Below are positions 53,258-62,210 of a DNA stretch of 64,000 nt, piece after piece. Source of the stretch: UBA5868 sp964482025 (GTDB lineage Bacteria > Pseudomonadota > Gammaproteobacteria > Pseudomonadales > Cellvibrionaceae); contig CAYZVN010000003.1 of the NCBI GenBank assembly GCA_964482025.1, positions 1 to 64,000 on the forward strand. Direction: 5' to 3'. Position 1 is the first letter of the stretch. Every line of letters begins with the position of its first letter. The translations under genes and the position numbers were made by a program. A model generated the notes under the pieces. The model was not told the DNA's origin. It saw only the letters and a program-made list of their open reading frames with translations, and did not search any database.

Positions 53258-53485
53258 TTAGGGTTTCGGCACTAAAGTGATATCAGGAGAAGGGTCGCCC
53301 TCGGCGGGCGGGCTGACAGTATCGGATGTGGACCATCCACTGGCTTGATCATCTCCATTAAATTCGCGGTCGATCTGGTCGAGCAGGCCGCGGCGTTGGG
53401 CGAGGTATTCTACACGGCTCATCCGGTGTTCCAAATAGTCTGTGACCATCTGCCGTAAAAGATTGGAATAATTGATCTCTGACAT
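53258..53485 (-). CDS. Small hypothetical protein, SHOCT-like N terminus
   Basis: A 75-residue protein lying between the T6SS kinase and the exbB-like gene. Residues 5-42 form a predicted helical hairpin (L-L-R-Q-M-V-T-D-Y-L then M-S-R-V-E-Y-L-A-Q-R-R-G-L-L) resembling the SHOCT pattern seen at the ends of membrane-associated proteins. The rest is Ser/Pro/Asp-rich and probably disordered. No signal peptide or membrane helix. The frame is open upstream into the kinase gene; the ATG at 53485 is the first outside it but has no strong ribosome site. Function unknown. Confidence 0.6.
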   Translation of the reverse strand: MSEINYSNLLRQMVTDYLEHRMSRVEYLAQRRGLLDQIDREFNGDDQASGWSTSDTVSPPAEGDPSPDITLVPKP

Positions 53486-53534
53486 AATGTTTTGTCTGTC
53501 TCCGCAGGTGCTTCCGCCCGCTTGCTTAACGCTC

Positions 53535-56066
53535 TTAACGCACCAGTTCGCGCAGCACCCGAAAGCCCGTTTCGGGATCGGGATTGCCGGCACTGACGCG
53601 CTGGGTCGCCAGAGTGCACTCTTCCATTTCCGTTGCATAGGAGCCGCCGACAGCCAATAACTGTTGACCCTGTCCCATCACCCATTCCTGCGCATTCCCC
53701 ACGTAATTCACCAGCCCCCAGGCATTTTGTTGACCAATATTGGCATTCAATAGAGCGCCGCCCTTTTGGATACCTCGCGCGTTAAGTCGACAGTTGCGGT
53801 TGGCATCCAGCCCGCGCCCCGTTGCCTTTGCCGCCGCGCGCCATTCGGCGAGCGTGGGCAAGCGGTAGGTTTTTCCTGTCTCGCGGCTCAGCCATTGCAG
53901 GTATTCCTGAGCCTTTTGTACCGCAATACCGGTAACCGGCAACGCAGTATTGGCGGACCTTAACGGATCACAACTTTTCTTGGCGCGACAGAAGTCATTA
54001 AATTCGGCAATGGTGACCTCATAGCGGCCGATGGCAAAGGCGGGCAGTCCGTCCCTTGCCGGAATCACCACCGCTTCCGGACTTTTGACGCCCCCCGCCA
54101 GGGCATCCTGACAAATACTCCGGCGGCCGCGTGCGCCAAAACCCGCCAGTGATTCGTTGCAGCTGTCGCGCTGCTCCAACCGCAGGGCGCGCAAAGTGGC
54201 GTTGCCAGGGAAAAGCTCCAGCGCGGCTGTCCGTACCGCGAGGGCGCGATCGGGGAAATTGCGCCCAACCTTCTCCAGGCAAGCCGCCAAATCGTTGACG
54301 ATTTTACCTTCCGCAGCCCGATACTGCGCGGCATCCAATGAACGAAGTTTATTGATTGCCACCGTAAAGTCGCCCATATCGATGGTCTGGTTGCAGCGCA
54401 ACTGCGCTTGCACCGTTGCCAGTGCCACCTCATATTCTTCGCGTCGACGCTGTTCTTCCTGGCGTTTTTTTCGGGCGGCGGCTTGTTGCTGTTGTATTTC
54501 CTTTTGGGCCTGATCGGCCAACTGCTCCTGCGCCAGCTGCTCTTCAATTTCCGCCAAGAGGGCGTTGAGTTCGGCAGCGAGAGAGGCGAGCCTTTCGGTG
54601 TCTTCGGTGTAGCGCTCCGCGCGTTCGACCATCGCCAGCGAGTCCTCATACAACTGTTGCTGCATTAGCTCTTCGATGCGGGCCAGATACAGGGCATAAC
54701 TGCGCTCGCGAAAATCTGCAAAAGTCGGATGAGCGCTGCCAACCAGCTGTACCAAGCTCTGCATCTCCTCCCACAACAGCGCCTCCCAGCGCTCGTCAAA
54801 TGCTTTGGCTTTAAGGATGTCATCTATATTTTTTTGCAGCAGCTCGAGGCGAATTTGGCCTTCAATTTCGCTGCGGAAGTCGTCTGCGGTTAGCGGTGCA
54901 GGCGTGGGGGTAATCTCGCGATTGAGATACACAAAGGCGCCGCCGCCAATGGCGAGCGCCATCACCAAAGTAACGCCCCAGACAGCGAGTGGATTCACCA
55001 CTTTTTTATTGAGTTCCAGCCAGAATTCACCGACCGTCGCCACACGGTTGGCGCGCTCAAACGCCAGCGCCCGCTCGATCACTCGCCACTGGGGTTTGCT
55101 GACACTGGTGATGCGCTCCGGCTTCATGCCGAGGCGGCGAGCTTCCTTGGCGTTTTTGCGCTCGAATGGGTGCACCCCGGTCAGCAGTTCATAGGTAATG
55201 CAGCCGAGCGCATAAATATCGTCGCGCACATCCGGCGGCTCACCTTCGAGCATTTCAAGGCTGGCATAAGCGGGAGTGAGCGCGCCCAAATTTCCCGCGT
55301 CAAATATGGTTTTATCTTCGCTATCGCCGACATCTTGCTCGGCCTTAGCAACTGCGCGGGCAATGCCAAAATCAAACACCTTGGCGAGGTTTTGATCGGT
55401 AACAAAAATATTGCCCGGCTTGAGGTCGGAGTGAATGATGTGTTGCCCGTGAGCGTAGGCGAGGGCGGCGCATAAGCCTTCGAGAATCTGCCACGCATCG
55501 GCCATTGGCACGCCGGTGCTGCGGTACTTCTTGATGAGCTTATCGAGCGGCGTCCCTTCCAAGTACTCCATGGTCATAAAGACGGTCTCGCCGTCTTTAT
55601 CAAAGTCGTGAACGTTTACGATGTTGGGGTGAGCGATGCGCTGGGTTTTGCGCGACTCCCGCTGCAGGGCGATGAATGCTTCCGGATGAGATTTGAATTC
55701 CTCGCCAAGCACTTTGATCGCGACGTAAGGGTCCCGATCCTGGGCCTCAACTTTCAACAGGTCCTTCGCCTTATACACCACTCCCATGCCGCCGGCGCCG
55801 AGCACCCGCTCAAGGATAAAGCGATTTTTCAGCACCTCATGGGCGCCCACAGACGGGCGGCGCGGCGCCGGTGTTCCCGAGGGCAGCGATACGGTTACAT
55901 CATCCTCCTTCGCCTTGGCTGCGCGCTCCGGTGCGCGAGCTTTGCGCGGCGCGGGTTTGACATTACCGTCCTTTACGGGCGGTTGCGCAGGCGTCGGCCG
56001 GCTAGGGGGGCGAGGCCGCCGCGGCAGCTGAATGCGCGTCTTATCGTTGTCGTTGGAGTCGGTCAT
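53535..56066 (-). CDS. ppkA: PpkA-type T6SS serine/threonine kinase with C-terminal FGE-sulfatase-like domain
   Basis: An 843-residue membrane kinase. A Pro/Arg-rich tail covers residues 1-75 and contains N-D-K-T. The kinase domain covers 83-355: G-loop G-A-G-G-M-G at 90-95, Lys118 in V-A-I-K-V-L, catalytic loop H-S-D-L-K-P-G-N with Asp214 (Ser213 replaces the usual Arg), D-F-G at 232-234, and Y-A-S-L-E-M-L-E in place of A-P-E. One membrane helix spans 361-381. A long periplasmic coiled coil rich in Gln/Glu/Arg spans about 490-560. An FGE/SUMF1-like domain from about 655 to 843 (R-Y-E-V-T-I-A-E-F-N, L-P-T-L-A-E-W-R-A-A, G-G-S-Y, G-F-R-V-L) lacks the catalytic cysteine pair, so it is likely a binding module. 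Paired with a PP2C phosphatase, it should switch the T6SS on through threonine phosphorylation. P. aeruginosa PpkA has a different C terminus (VWA). Confidence 0.88.
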   Translation of the reverse strand: MTDSNDNDKTRIQLPRRPRPPSRPTPAQPPVKDGNVKPAPRKARAPERAAKAKEDDVTVSLPSGTPAPRRPSVGAHEVLKNRFILERVLGAGGMGVVYKAKDLLKVEAQDRDPYVAIKVLGEEFKSHPEAFIALQRESRKTQRIAHPNIVNVHDFDKDGETVFMTMEYLEGTPLDKLIKKYRSTGVPMADAWQILEGLCAALAYAHGQHIIHSDLKPGNIFVTDQNLAKVFDFGIARAVAKAEQDVGDSEDKTIFDAGNLGALTPAYASLEMLEGEPPDVRDDIYALGCITYELLTGVHPFERKNAKEARRLGMKPERITSVSKPQWRVIERALAFERANRVATVGEFWLELNKKVVNPLAVWGVTLVMALAIGGGAFVYLNREITPTPAPLTADDFRSEIEGQIRLELLQKNIDDILKAKAFDERWEALLWEEMQSLVQLVGSAHPTFADFRERSYALYLARIEELMQQQLYEDSLAMVERAERYTEDTERLASLAAELNALLAEIEEQLAQEQLADQAQKEIQQQQAAARKKRQEEQRRREEYEVALATVQAQLRCNQTIDMGDFTVAINKLRSLDAAQYRAAEGKIVNDLAACLEKVGRNFPDRALAVRTAALELFPGNATLRALRLEQRDSCNESLAGFGARGRRSICQDALAGGVKSPEAVVIPARDGLPAFAIGRYEVTIAEFNDFCRAKKSCDPLRSANTALPVTGIAVQKAQEYLQWLSRETGKTYRLPTLAEWRAAAKATGRGLDANRNCRLNARGIQKGGALLNANIGQQNAWGLVNYVGNAQEWVMGQGQQLLAVGGSYATEMEECTLATQRVSAGNPDPETGFRVLRELVR

Positions 56067-56078
56067 TGCCGGTTATCG

Positions 56079-56870
56079 CTAGCCGAATCGGCCGGGCTCA
56101 CCCCGGACCACTACCACCGAGACATTGTCCGGTGCGCCATTGGCCAAAGCGGCCTCTACCAACTCCTCCGCCATTTGCTGAGTATCCCGTCCCGCCAAAA
56201 TACGCACTATGTCCTGTTCCTTAACGGCGTTGTGTAAGCCATCGCTGCACAGCAAAAAGGTATCGCCGATCTGCGTATTGAATACGTTTACATCAATAAA
56301 ACCTTCTTCCTCGACACCGACCGCACGGGTAATGACGTTGGCGTTGGGATGGCGGGCCGCTTCCTCCGGCTCCAGTGCACCCATCTCGATCAGCTCCTGG
56401 ACGTGACTGTGATCGCGCGACAACTGGCTCAGCTGATGGTTACGCAGGCGATAAAGTCGGGAATCCCCCGCCCACAGGCACACCCCCACCCGACCGCGAA
56501 TCACCAGCGCCACCAGGGTGCTGCCCATAGTCGCTTTGTCGAGCATAAGATCGGCGTAGTCGAGAATACCGGCGTTCGCATTCATCAGCGCCTGCTCGAC
56601 AGTATCGACAAAGCCGCTGAGGCGTTCGACATCGTCCACCTCCGCTAAAGCTTCAACAATCATCCGGCTGGCAACGTCGCCGACCTCGTGTCCGCCCATG
56701 CCGTCGGCGACCGCCCAAAGACCGATCTCCGGCCGCGTCACTAGAGCATCTTCATTGACTTCACGCACCGCGCCTACATCAGTGCGAGCGCCGCTGCGCC
56801 AGTCTATCGGGCGACGAAACGTATGATCGGTCATAGTATTGCTGTTCAAACTCGACTCCCAGTCAGACAT
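56079..56870 (-). CDS. pppA: PppA-type PP2C serine/threonine phosphatase
   Basis: A roughly 263-residue PP2C-family phosphatase with the metal-binding motifs R-E-V-N-E-D-A near the start, V-A-D-G-M-G-G-H-E-V-G-D-V-A-S-R, W-A-G-D-S-R-L-Y-R, C-S-D-G-L-H-N and N-G-A-P-D-N-V-S. It reverses PpkA phosphorylation and keeps the T6SS off. The start is uncertain: the ATG at 56870 overlaps the tagF stop by eight bases, suggesting coupling, while the ATG at 56834 is 12 codons later and begins nearer the conserved core. Neither has a clear ribosome site. 12 bases separate it from ppkA. Confidence 0.9.
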   Translation of the reverse strand: MSDWESSLNSNTMTDHTFRRPIDWRSGARTDVGAVREVNEDALVTRPEIGLWAVADGMGGHEVGDVASRMIVEALAEVDDVERLSGFVDTVEQALMNANAGILDYADLMLDKATMGSTLVALVIRGRVGVCLWAGDSRLYRLRNHQLSQLSRDHSHVQELIEMGALEPEEAARHPNANVITRAVGVEEEGFIDVNVFNTQIGDTFLLCSDGLHNAVKEQDIVRILAGRDTQQMAEELVEAALANGAPDNVSVVVVRGEPGRFG

Positions 56871-57615
56871 GGGCGCGCAGCGGTCGCACCGGTACGGACC
56901 ACTCCCAATCTTCCCATAAACCATCCAACATGGCCGCTGCGCCGGCCACGGCTGGCATCGCGGGGGTTACGAAAATACAGGGCTCGACTCGTTCCGAGCC
57001 GCTGGTACTCCAGAGGCTGTAGCTATTAAACGTACCGGCGACGAAGGCGTCTAGCAAATGGGGCAGCGCTGGAGTTACCGCCGGGTCGTCGAAGTCCAGA
57101 TCCACCACCACCCCGGCGTCCGGGTGCGACGGTCCTTGGTAGCGATAACCATCGCCGACCGAGGGTTTCAACAAGCTGAGTTCATCAACCAAGCGATCCA
57201 CCGGCAGCTGACCGTCGAGCGCTTTCAGTGCAAGCATTTCGAGCCCTTCAAACCAACCGTTTTGATGCGCCATAAAGGCCGTCAAGGACGTGCGCTCGGG
57301 CAACCGGCGCAGAATCGAAAATGGAAAGTAGCGCCCTACGCGGTCGACGCTAGGGAGCCATATGCCGGCCCACGCGTTGCCGTCCAAGGTGCCGGCAGAC
57401 AGGCAGAAGCGCCAAATGGGACTGGTGAGATAGATCTCCAACCATGCGTCACCCAGGCGCTCCTGAGTACTGCCGACAAACGTCTGCAACCAACTGTCCC
57501 ACTCGTTGATCAGTTTGGTCGGCAGGTTGCGATGGATGAAATCACCGTGCGCCGGCAGCTTGCCAAACAGGCCAGTGACAGAGGCCAAAGGGTTATGGGT
57601 GTTGTGTCCATTCAT
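56863..57615 (-). CDS. tagF: TagF, T6SS post-translational repressor
   Basis: A 250-residue protein of the TagF/ImpM family: G-L-F-G-K-L-P-A-H-G-D-F-I near residue 15, F-C-L-S-A-G near 72, W-A-G-I-W-L-P-S-V-D-R-V-G-R-Y-F-P-F near 82-99. In Pseudomonas and Agrobacterium TagF represses T6SS assembly through the Fha protein, in parallel with or beside PppA/PpkA. No fha gene is within the window. Ten bases after tssM. Confidence 0.92.
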   Translation of the reverse strand: MNGHNTHNPLASVTGLFGKLPAHGDFIHRNLPTKLINEWDSWLQTFVGSTQERLGDAWLEIYLTSPIWRFCLSAGTLDGNAWAGIWLPSVDRVGRYFPFSILRRLPERTSLTAFMAHQNGWFEGLEMLALKALDGQLPVDRLVDELSLLKPSVGDGYRYQGPSHPDAGVVVDLDFDDPAVTPALPHLLDAFVAGTFNSYSLWSTSGSERVEPCIFVTPAMPAVAGAAAMLDGLWEDWEWSVPVRPLRAHV

Positions 57616-57625
57616 GCGACTGATC

Positions 57626-60600
57626 TCACGGAACTATAGATTCGGGTGCCCGAAACGCACTGAGCACTTCGCGCCGCAGCGGACTGTCCGCACTTTTGGT
57701 TTTCACTTCGTAGGTAATTTTGTGAGCATCGCGCTGCCCCCCTGCGCGCTCATCGCCTGCGGAAAAGGTCACCAAATAAATATTCGATTGACTGGTTTTT
57801 TCCACGTAAGAGGAATCCAGCAGGCGAAACCAAGCCCAACCGCCTTGGAATGAGCGCTCGTATTGACTGCCCTGCAAGTCTTCGAAAACCATGCGTACGC
57901 GCATGTTGTCCTGATTGGCTTGCCAGCGCACGGTCTTCCAGAATTTTGGGCCGTGATTGTAGGTGAGTCGCTCATCTCCCACATCCAGAGTAAAACGCGC
58001 ATCGCGCTCTTCCATGGCGCGTGGTCGCAGTTCCATGGTCACAGCGATATTGTCTGGGCTTTCGCGATAAAAGATATCTTTGATCGCCCGGGCATGGCTG
58101 ACCTGGCGCAGCACCTCTTCGGAGAAACCAAAGGTGTAATTGTCCACCACGCGATTGCGCATAGCGCCGCGACTGGAAACAAACGGCGCCATGTAATCGT
58201 TGAAGAACGTATCCATAGTGCCGCCGGGTTTGAAGAACTCCGAGAAGTCGTAAAGCGCCATCTCATTGGTGGAGGTGCGATTCAGTGGGTAGCGCCCCTG
58301 CAGCGTTTGGCTGTAAGGCCGATGCACCAGCGCTCGCCACTCGTTATCGACGTAGCCGCGCGCCGCATCCAGCACCACTTTCCAACTCTGGTCAGCGAGG
58401 GTGACCAGCCATTGACGCACGGGCTCGGGCAGCGACTGAGAATACGCACGCACGTCCGTGATGGGGTTGCCGGCGCTGGTATCGAAGCGCGCGCGCGCGT
58501 GATTGAACGCCTGCTGTCCGGGCTCGGGGCTGATCGCCACATCTGTCATAAAATCCTTCAGGACCTGCAGCTTATTCATAACCGCCGACACCGGCGCCAC
58601 ATCGCCGCGCCCCACGGCCACCAGGGCATTGAGGTCGCGGAAGTGCTTGTCGACACGCGTGCCCTCGTATTGATCGATCAAGACCCCCGTCGCCAGTTGC
58701 GCTACTCGGCCACCCCTTTTGGGATTTTTTGCCGCAAGATCTTCAAGATCGTCTTTCGGCGGCCGCAGCTGGGTGTTGCGTTGACCCACTTGGAGAATGG
58801 ATGCCAACGGCGAATACACCGGGTCCACCAAATTGGTCAACACCTCTTCGGCGTGGCGGAGATTGCGGAACTCGGTCACTATCAGCTGTTTGTACACCTC
58901 ATCCCAAACCTGGATGTATTCGCTGAGATAGAGGTCGTTGACCTGCTTGCTGACGTCGTCCAAGTCTTCCTGGATAAAATCGATCTTGGCATTTTCGTCG
59001 TCGGTGAGCACCCAGCGTTCGTTGACGATATCCGCCACTAACGGCGAACCCGCAGACAAGTCGATGCTGTCGTATCCCCCTTTGGTGAACATCACCGGGA
59101 TAAAGAGCGCACGCTGGATGTTACTGTCAACCTTGTAAGAGGTGCGTACCGACGCACCAAAGGCCGCGAGCAAATCCACCTTGCGACTGTAGAGCGGATT
59201 GCTGCGCACGCGCGAATAAACGCGCTGCGCCACCGGCTCGCGCAAAATCAACTCGCGAGTATCTTTCACTAGGCGCGCATTTAAAGTACTCGGCGGCGGT
59301 ACCTGGGCGAGCAAGTTGTCCAGATGGCCCTCCAGCTCTTTACGCTTGGTGCCTTCGCCGCGCAGGGCGGTATCCCAGTAATCGACAAACCACTCGCGCA
59401 CCCGCTCGGTCTCCATGCGATCGGTTTTCTGGAACATCATGTAGATGCGGAAGGTATCGTAGAGATCGCGCCCTTCGTAGCCTTTGACGAGTTCGGTCTC
59501 CATGGTATAGAGCAGGCGCGGCAGGAGTTCGGTCTCGAGTTTGTGACGATAGGCCTGATCGGCCTTGGCATCCACGCGCACGTCATATAAACCGAGGCTG
59601 GTCAGCCAAGGGTGGTCTTGTTGATCGTAGACCAGCGATGCCTGCTCCAAGGCCGCAAGAGGTGGCAGGACTTGGCGGACATCGCGGTTCTGCACAGCGA
59701 CCTTATCCGCCGCAAGCTCATAGTCTTCAATGTGCGCGTTCACCTCTTTCATAAAGCCGCTATGGCGCATTACGCTGCCGGACCAAACCGTAATCAAGCC
59801 CACCAGCGCTAACACCATCAATGCGTAAGCCCCGCGCTGTAGCCAGCGAATGGTGCGCTCGTAGGCGGCGTTGGAACCCACCAATTCACCTTCGGGAAAA
59901 ATCACCTCGCGAAACAGGCGACCGAGGAAAAAGCTTTTACCCTGTTGATGGGGCAGCTGTGCGACATCGCGGGCAAAACCAAAGTTGGCCGCCACTGACG
60001 CCATCAGGCGATCGATAGGTGTGCCATCCTGGGTGCCGGAGGTGAAATACACGCCGCGCAAGTAGGGTTGAAACTTAAATCGATTGAAGGCGAAGGTCTG
60101 ACGGACAAATTGCTCGGCGATACCGCGCAGATTCTCGAACTGCTGCGGAAATCCCTGAATCGCTGCGCGACGTTTGCTGTCGCGCTCCTGGTGCATGCGC
60201 CACAGGACCCGAGCGTAGAGGTTGCGAGTGAGGCTGGTGAGTTCGTTGCGCAGAAAGTCGAAGTCTGGCGCACTGTCGGCTTCCGGTGCATCCGGCAGAG
60301 AGATTCCCCACACTTGCTCGCGTTCTTCGCGGCTAAAGTCCTCAAAGAACTCGCCAAATCCGCTAACCAAATCCGCTTTGGTAAACACCAGATACACAGG
60401 AAAGCGAATCTGCAGTTTGTCCATCAACTCGTCCAGCCGCGCACGGATGGTCTTGGCCTGCATCGCCCGCTCGTCCTCCGTTTGCATGAGCAAATCCTGC
60501 AAACTGATCGCCACCACGGCGCCGTTGATAGGGCGGCGACGGCGGTTGCGGCGCAGCAGCTCGAGAAACCCTTCCCACGCGCTGGCGTCGACTTCGCGGT

Positions 60601-61204
60601 GACTGTCCTGTGTGGTGTAGCGGCCCGCGGTGTCGATCAGCACCGCTTCGTTGGTAAACCACCAGTCGCAATTACGGGTACCGCCGACACCCTGCAGCGA
60701 TCCGCGACCAAAGGTTTCAGCCAGAGGGAATTCCAGACCGGAGTTAATCAAAGCGGTGGTTTTGCCCGAACCCGGCGGCCCCACGATGATGTACCAGGGC
60801 AGCTCGTAAAGTGCGCGGTTGCCGCGCGCGCCTTTAAATTTGTAGCGGCGCAATGTATCGAGCGCCTGATTAAAGCGCTCATTGATCTGAAACATTTCTT
60901 CTGCGGTTTGCTCGGAGTGGCCGCCACCGCTCGGCGGGACTTTTTCGGGGCTCTCCTGCAACCCCGCCAGCAACTCGTTATTCGTCTTTTTGCTGCGTGC
61001 CTGCATCCATAGATTGTTGAGCCCCCAGAGAATGAGCACCACTATGATGCACATGAGGCGAACCGTCACACTTTCCAACGGCGCTTTGTTGTGTTCGCCA
61101 AACTTGATTTGTGGGCCCACAAACCAAATCAGCAGAGAAATCGCAATCAATCCGATCAGCGATATGGTGACGGGATGAGTGAAGAAGTTTTTCAGTTTTT
61201 GCAT
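57626..61204 (-). CDS. tssM: TssM (IcmF), T6SS inner-membrane complex protein
   Basis: A 1192-residue core component of the T6SS membrane complex. Two N-terminal helices (about 11-30 and 48-67) are followed by a cytoplasmic NTPase-like domain with an intact Walker A (G-P-P-G-S-G-K-T-T at 142-150) and D-T-A-G-R-Y-T. A third helix lies near 460. A long periplasmic part follows, with the IcmF-related domain and a C-terminal beta domain that contacts TssJ. Length is normal for the family. It lies 95 bases after tssL; no hairpin terminator was seen in that gap. Confidence 0.95.
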   Translation of the reverse strand: MQKLKNFFTHPVTISLIGLIAISLLIWFVGPQIKFGEHNKAPLESVTVRLMCIIVVLILWGLNNLWMQARSKKTNNELLAGLQESPEKVPPSGGGHSEQTAEEMFQINERFNQALDTLRRYKFKGARGNRALYELPWYIIVGPPGSGKTTALINSGLEFPLAETFGRGSLQGVGGTRNCDWWFTNEAVLIDTAGRYTTQDSHREVDASAWEGFLELLRRNRRRRPINGAVVAISLQDLLMQTEDERAMQAKTIRARLDELMDKLQIRFPVYLVFTKADLVSGFGEFFEDFSREEREQVWGISLPDAPEADSAPDFDFLRNELTSLTRNLYARVLWRMHQERDSKRRAAIQGFPQQFENLRGIAEQFVRQTFAFNRFKFQPYLRGVYFTSGTQDGTPIDRLMASVAANFGFARDVAQLPHQQGKSFFLGRLFREVIFPEGELVGSNAAYERTIRWLQRGAYALMVLALVGLITVWSGSVMRHSGFMKEVNAHIEDYELAADKVAVQNRDVRQVLPPLAALEQASLVYDQQDHPWLTSLGLYDVRVDAKADQAYRHKLETELLPRLLYTMETELVKGYEGRDLYDTFRIYMMFQKTDRMETERVREWFVDYWDTALRGEGTKRKELEGHLDNLLAQVPPPSTLNARLVKDTRELILREPVAQRVYSRVRSNPLYSRKVDLLAAFGASVRTSYKVDSNIQRALFIPVMFTKGGYDSIDLSAGSPLVADIVNERWVLTDDENAKIDFIQEDLDDVSKQVNDLYLSEYIQVWDEVYKQLIVTEFRNLRHAEEVLTNLVDPVYSPLASILQVGQRNTQLRPPKDDLEDLAAKNPKRGGRVAQLATGVLIDQYEGTRVDKHFRDLNALVAVGRGDVAPVSAVMNKLQVLKDFMTDVAISPEPGQQAFNHARARFDTSAGNPITDVRAYSQSLPEPVRQWLVTLADQSWKVVLDAARGYVDNEWRALVHRPYSQTLQGRYPLNRTSTNEMALYDFSEFFKPGGTMDTFFNDYMAPFVSSRGAMRNRVVDNYTFGFSEEVLRQVSHARAIKDIFYRESPDNIAVTMELRPRAMEERDARFTLDVGDERLTYNHGPKFWKTVRWQANQDNMRVRMVFEDLQGSQYERSFQGGWAWFRLLDSSYVEKTSQSNIYLVTFSAGDERAGGQRDAHKITYEVKTKSADSPLRREVLSAFRAPESIVP

Positions 61205-61299
61205 GACTGCTGTTTATCCATTTTATGCACGAGCCATCCGGGCTCGCCGCGTCAATCAGTGCCTGTGTCATCGCCTGCGCAAATCGCGCAAACCCTTAT

Positions 61300-62196
61300 T
61301 TACTCATGTCGAACAGGGGAGGAGATGATGGTGTCGAGTTTGGTCACCACCGGGTCGGAGGCCGCGCGCATCCAGTAGGTGAAGCCGGCGTAACCAATAA
61401 CCACCAGTACGGCAAACACACTGGCCGCCACCCACACAGGCACATAGTGGTAAAGCGTTTTACGTACTCGCCCAAGCCCGTGCCAATTTGGCGAAAGTTC
61501 GCGCTCAAAGTCACCCCGGTGATTGCGAATAGTGCGGTAGAGGTTGTCGCGCAGCATATCCAACTGATCGCGACCACGGTTCATCAACCGGTATTTACCT
61601 TCGAAGCCCAGGCTGAGACATATGTAGAACAGCTCCAGCATGGCGAGGTTTTCGGCCGGCGCTTGCAACATGCGATCGAGGATGGCGAAGCACTTTTCTC
61701 CGCCAAAGGTTTCGCCGTGATAGATACTCAGTAGCGTGTGTTGCCCCCAGGCGCTTTCATCGCCCCAGGGGGTATGCAGCACCGCCTCATCAAGCGCCGA
61801 GCAGAGCAGATAGCGCGCCGCAAGTGCGATTTCTGGCTTGATGCCAAAATCTTTGGCTTTCTGCTCGAAATTACGAATTTCATTCACTAGACGCTTGTGC
61901 AGACCACCAACGTCTGGATGGCGGCTGCTATGACGCGTTTTTTCAAACACAGCAATGAGCGTGGAGGCAGCGTTGACCAGCGGATTCAAACCGAGCGCAG
62001 TGTTGAACTTGACCTGCTCGTATCCCCCCCGACCACCGGTCGCCGGTGGCGGGGCCGCCGGTGCACCTGCGGCAGGTGCCGGGCGGGTACGTCCAACTTC
62101 CGTGGCACCCGACCTACGTCCAGGCGTCGGCCGCATAGAGGATCGATCCCCACCGGGGGTGGGCTTGAATACTGTACGATCGTTATCGTCCGTCAT
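61300..62196 (-). CDS. tssL: TssL (DotU/IcmH family), T6SS inner-membrane protein
   Basis: A 298-residue tail-anchored protein. A 60-residue Pro/Gly/Arg/Ala-rich tail begins M-T-D-D-N-D-R-T-V-F; the cytoplasmic DotU helical domain covers about 65-245 (F-E-K-T-R, L-C-S-A-L-D-E-A-V-L, F-Y-I-C-L-S-L-G-F-E-G-K-Y-R); one membrane helix lies at about 252-274. No peptidoglycan-binding OmpA domain follows, so it is the short form. Thr8 in N-D-R-T is a candidate kinase target: in Agrobacterium, PpkA phosphorylates TssL near its N terminus and Fha then binds. 14 bases after tssK. Confidence 0.94.
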   Translation of the reverse strand: MTDDNDRTVFKPTPGGDRSSMRPTPGRRSGATEVGRTRPAPAAGAPAAPPPATGGRGGYEQVKFNTALGLNPLVNAASTLIAVFEKTRHSSRHPDVGGLHKRLVNEIRNFEQKAKDFGIKPEIALAARYLLCSALDEAVLHTPWGDESAWGQHTLLSIYHGETFGGEKCFAILDRMLQAPAENLAMLELFYICLSLGFEGKYRLMNRGRDQLDMLRDNLYRTIRNHRGDFERELSPNWHGLGRVRKTLYHYVPVWVAASVFAVLVVIGYAGFTYWMRAASDPVVTKLDTIISSPVRHE

Positions 62197-62210
62197 AACA
62201 TCTCCTCAAC

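Noticed and set aside
53535..54100. Active formylglycine-generating or sulfatase-modifying enzyme at the PpkA C terminus
   Set aside because: The fold is similar but the catalytic cysteine pair is missing and the domain is tethered to a kinase.
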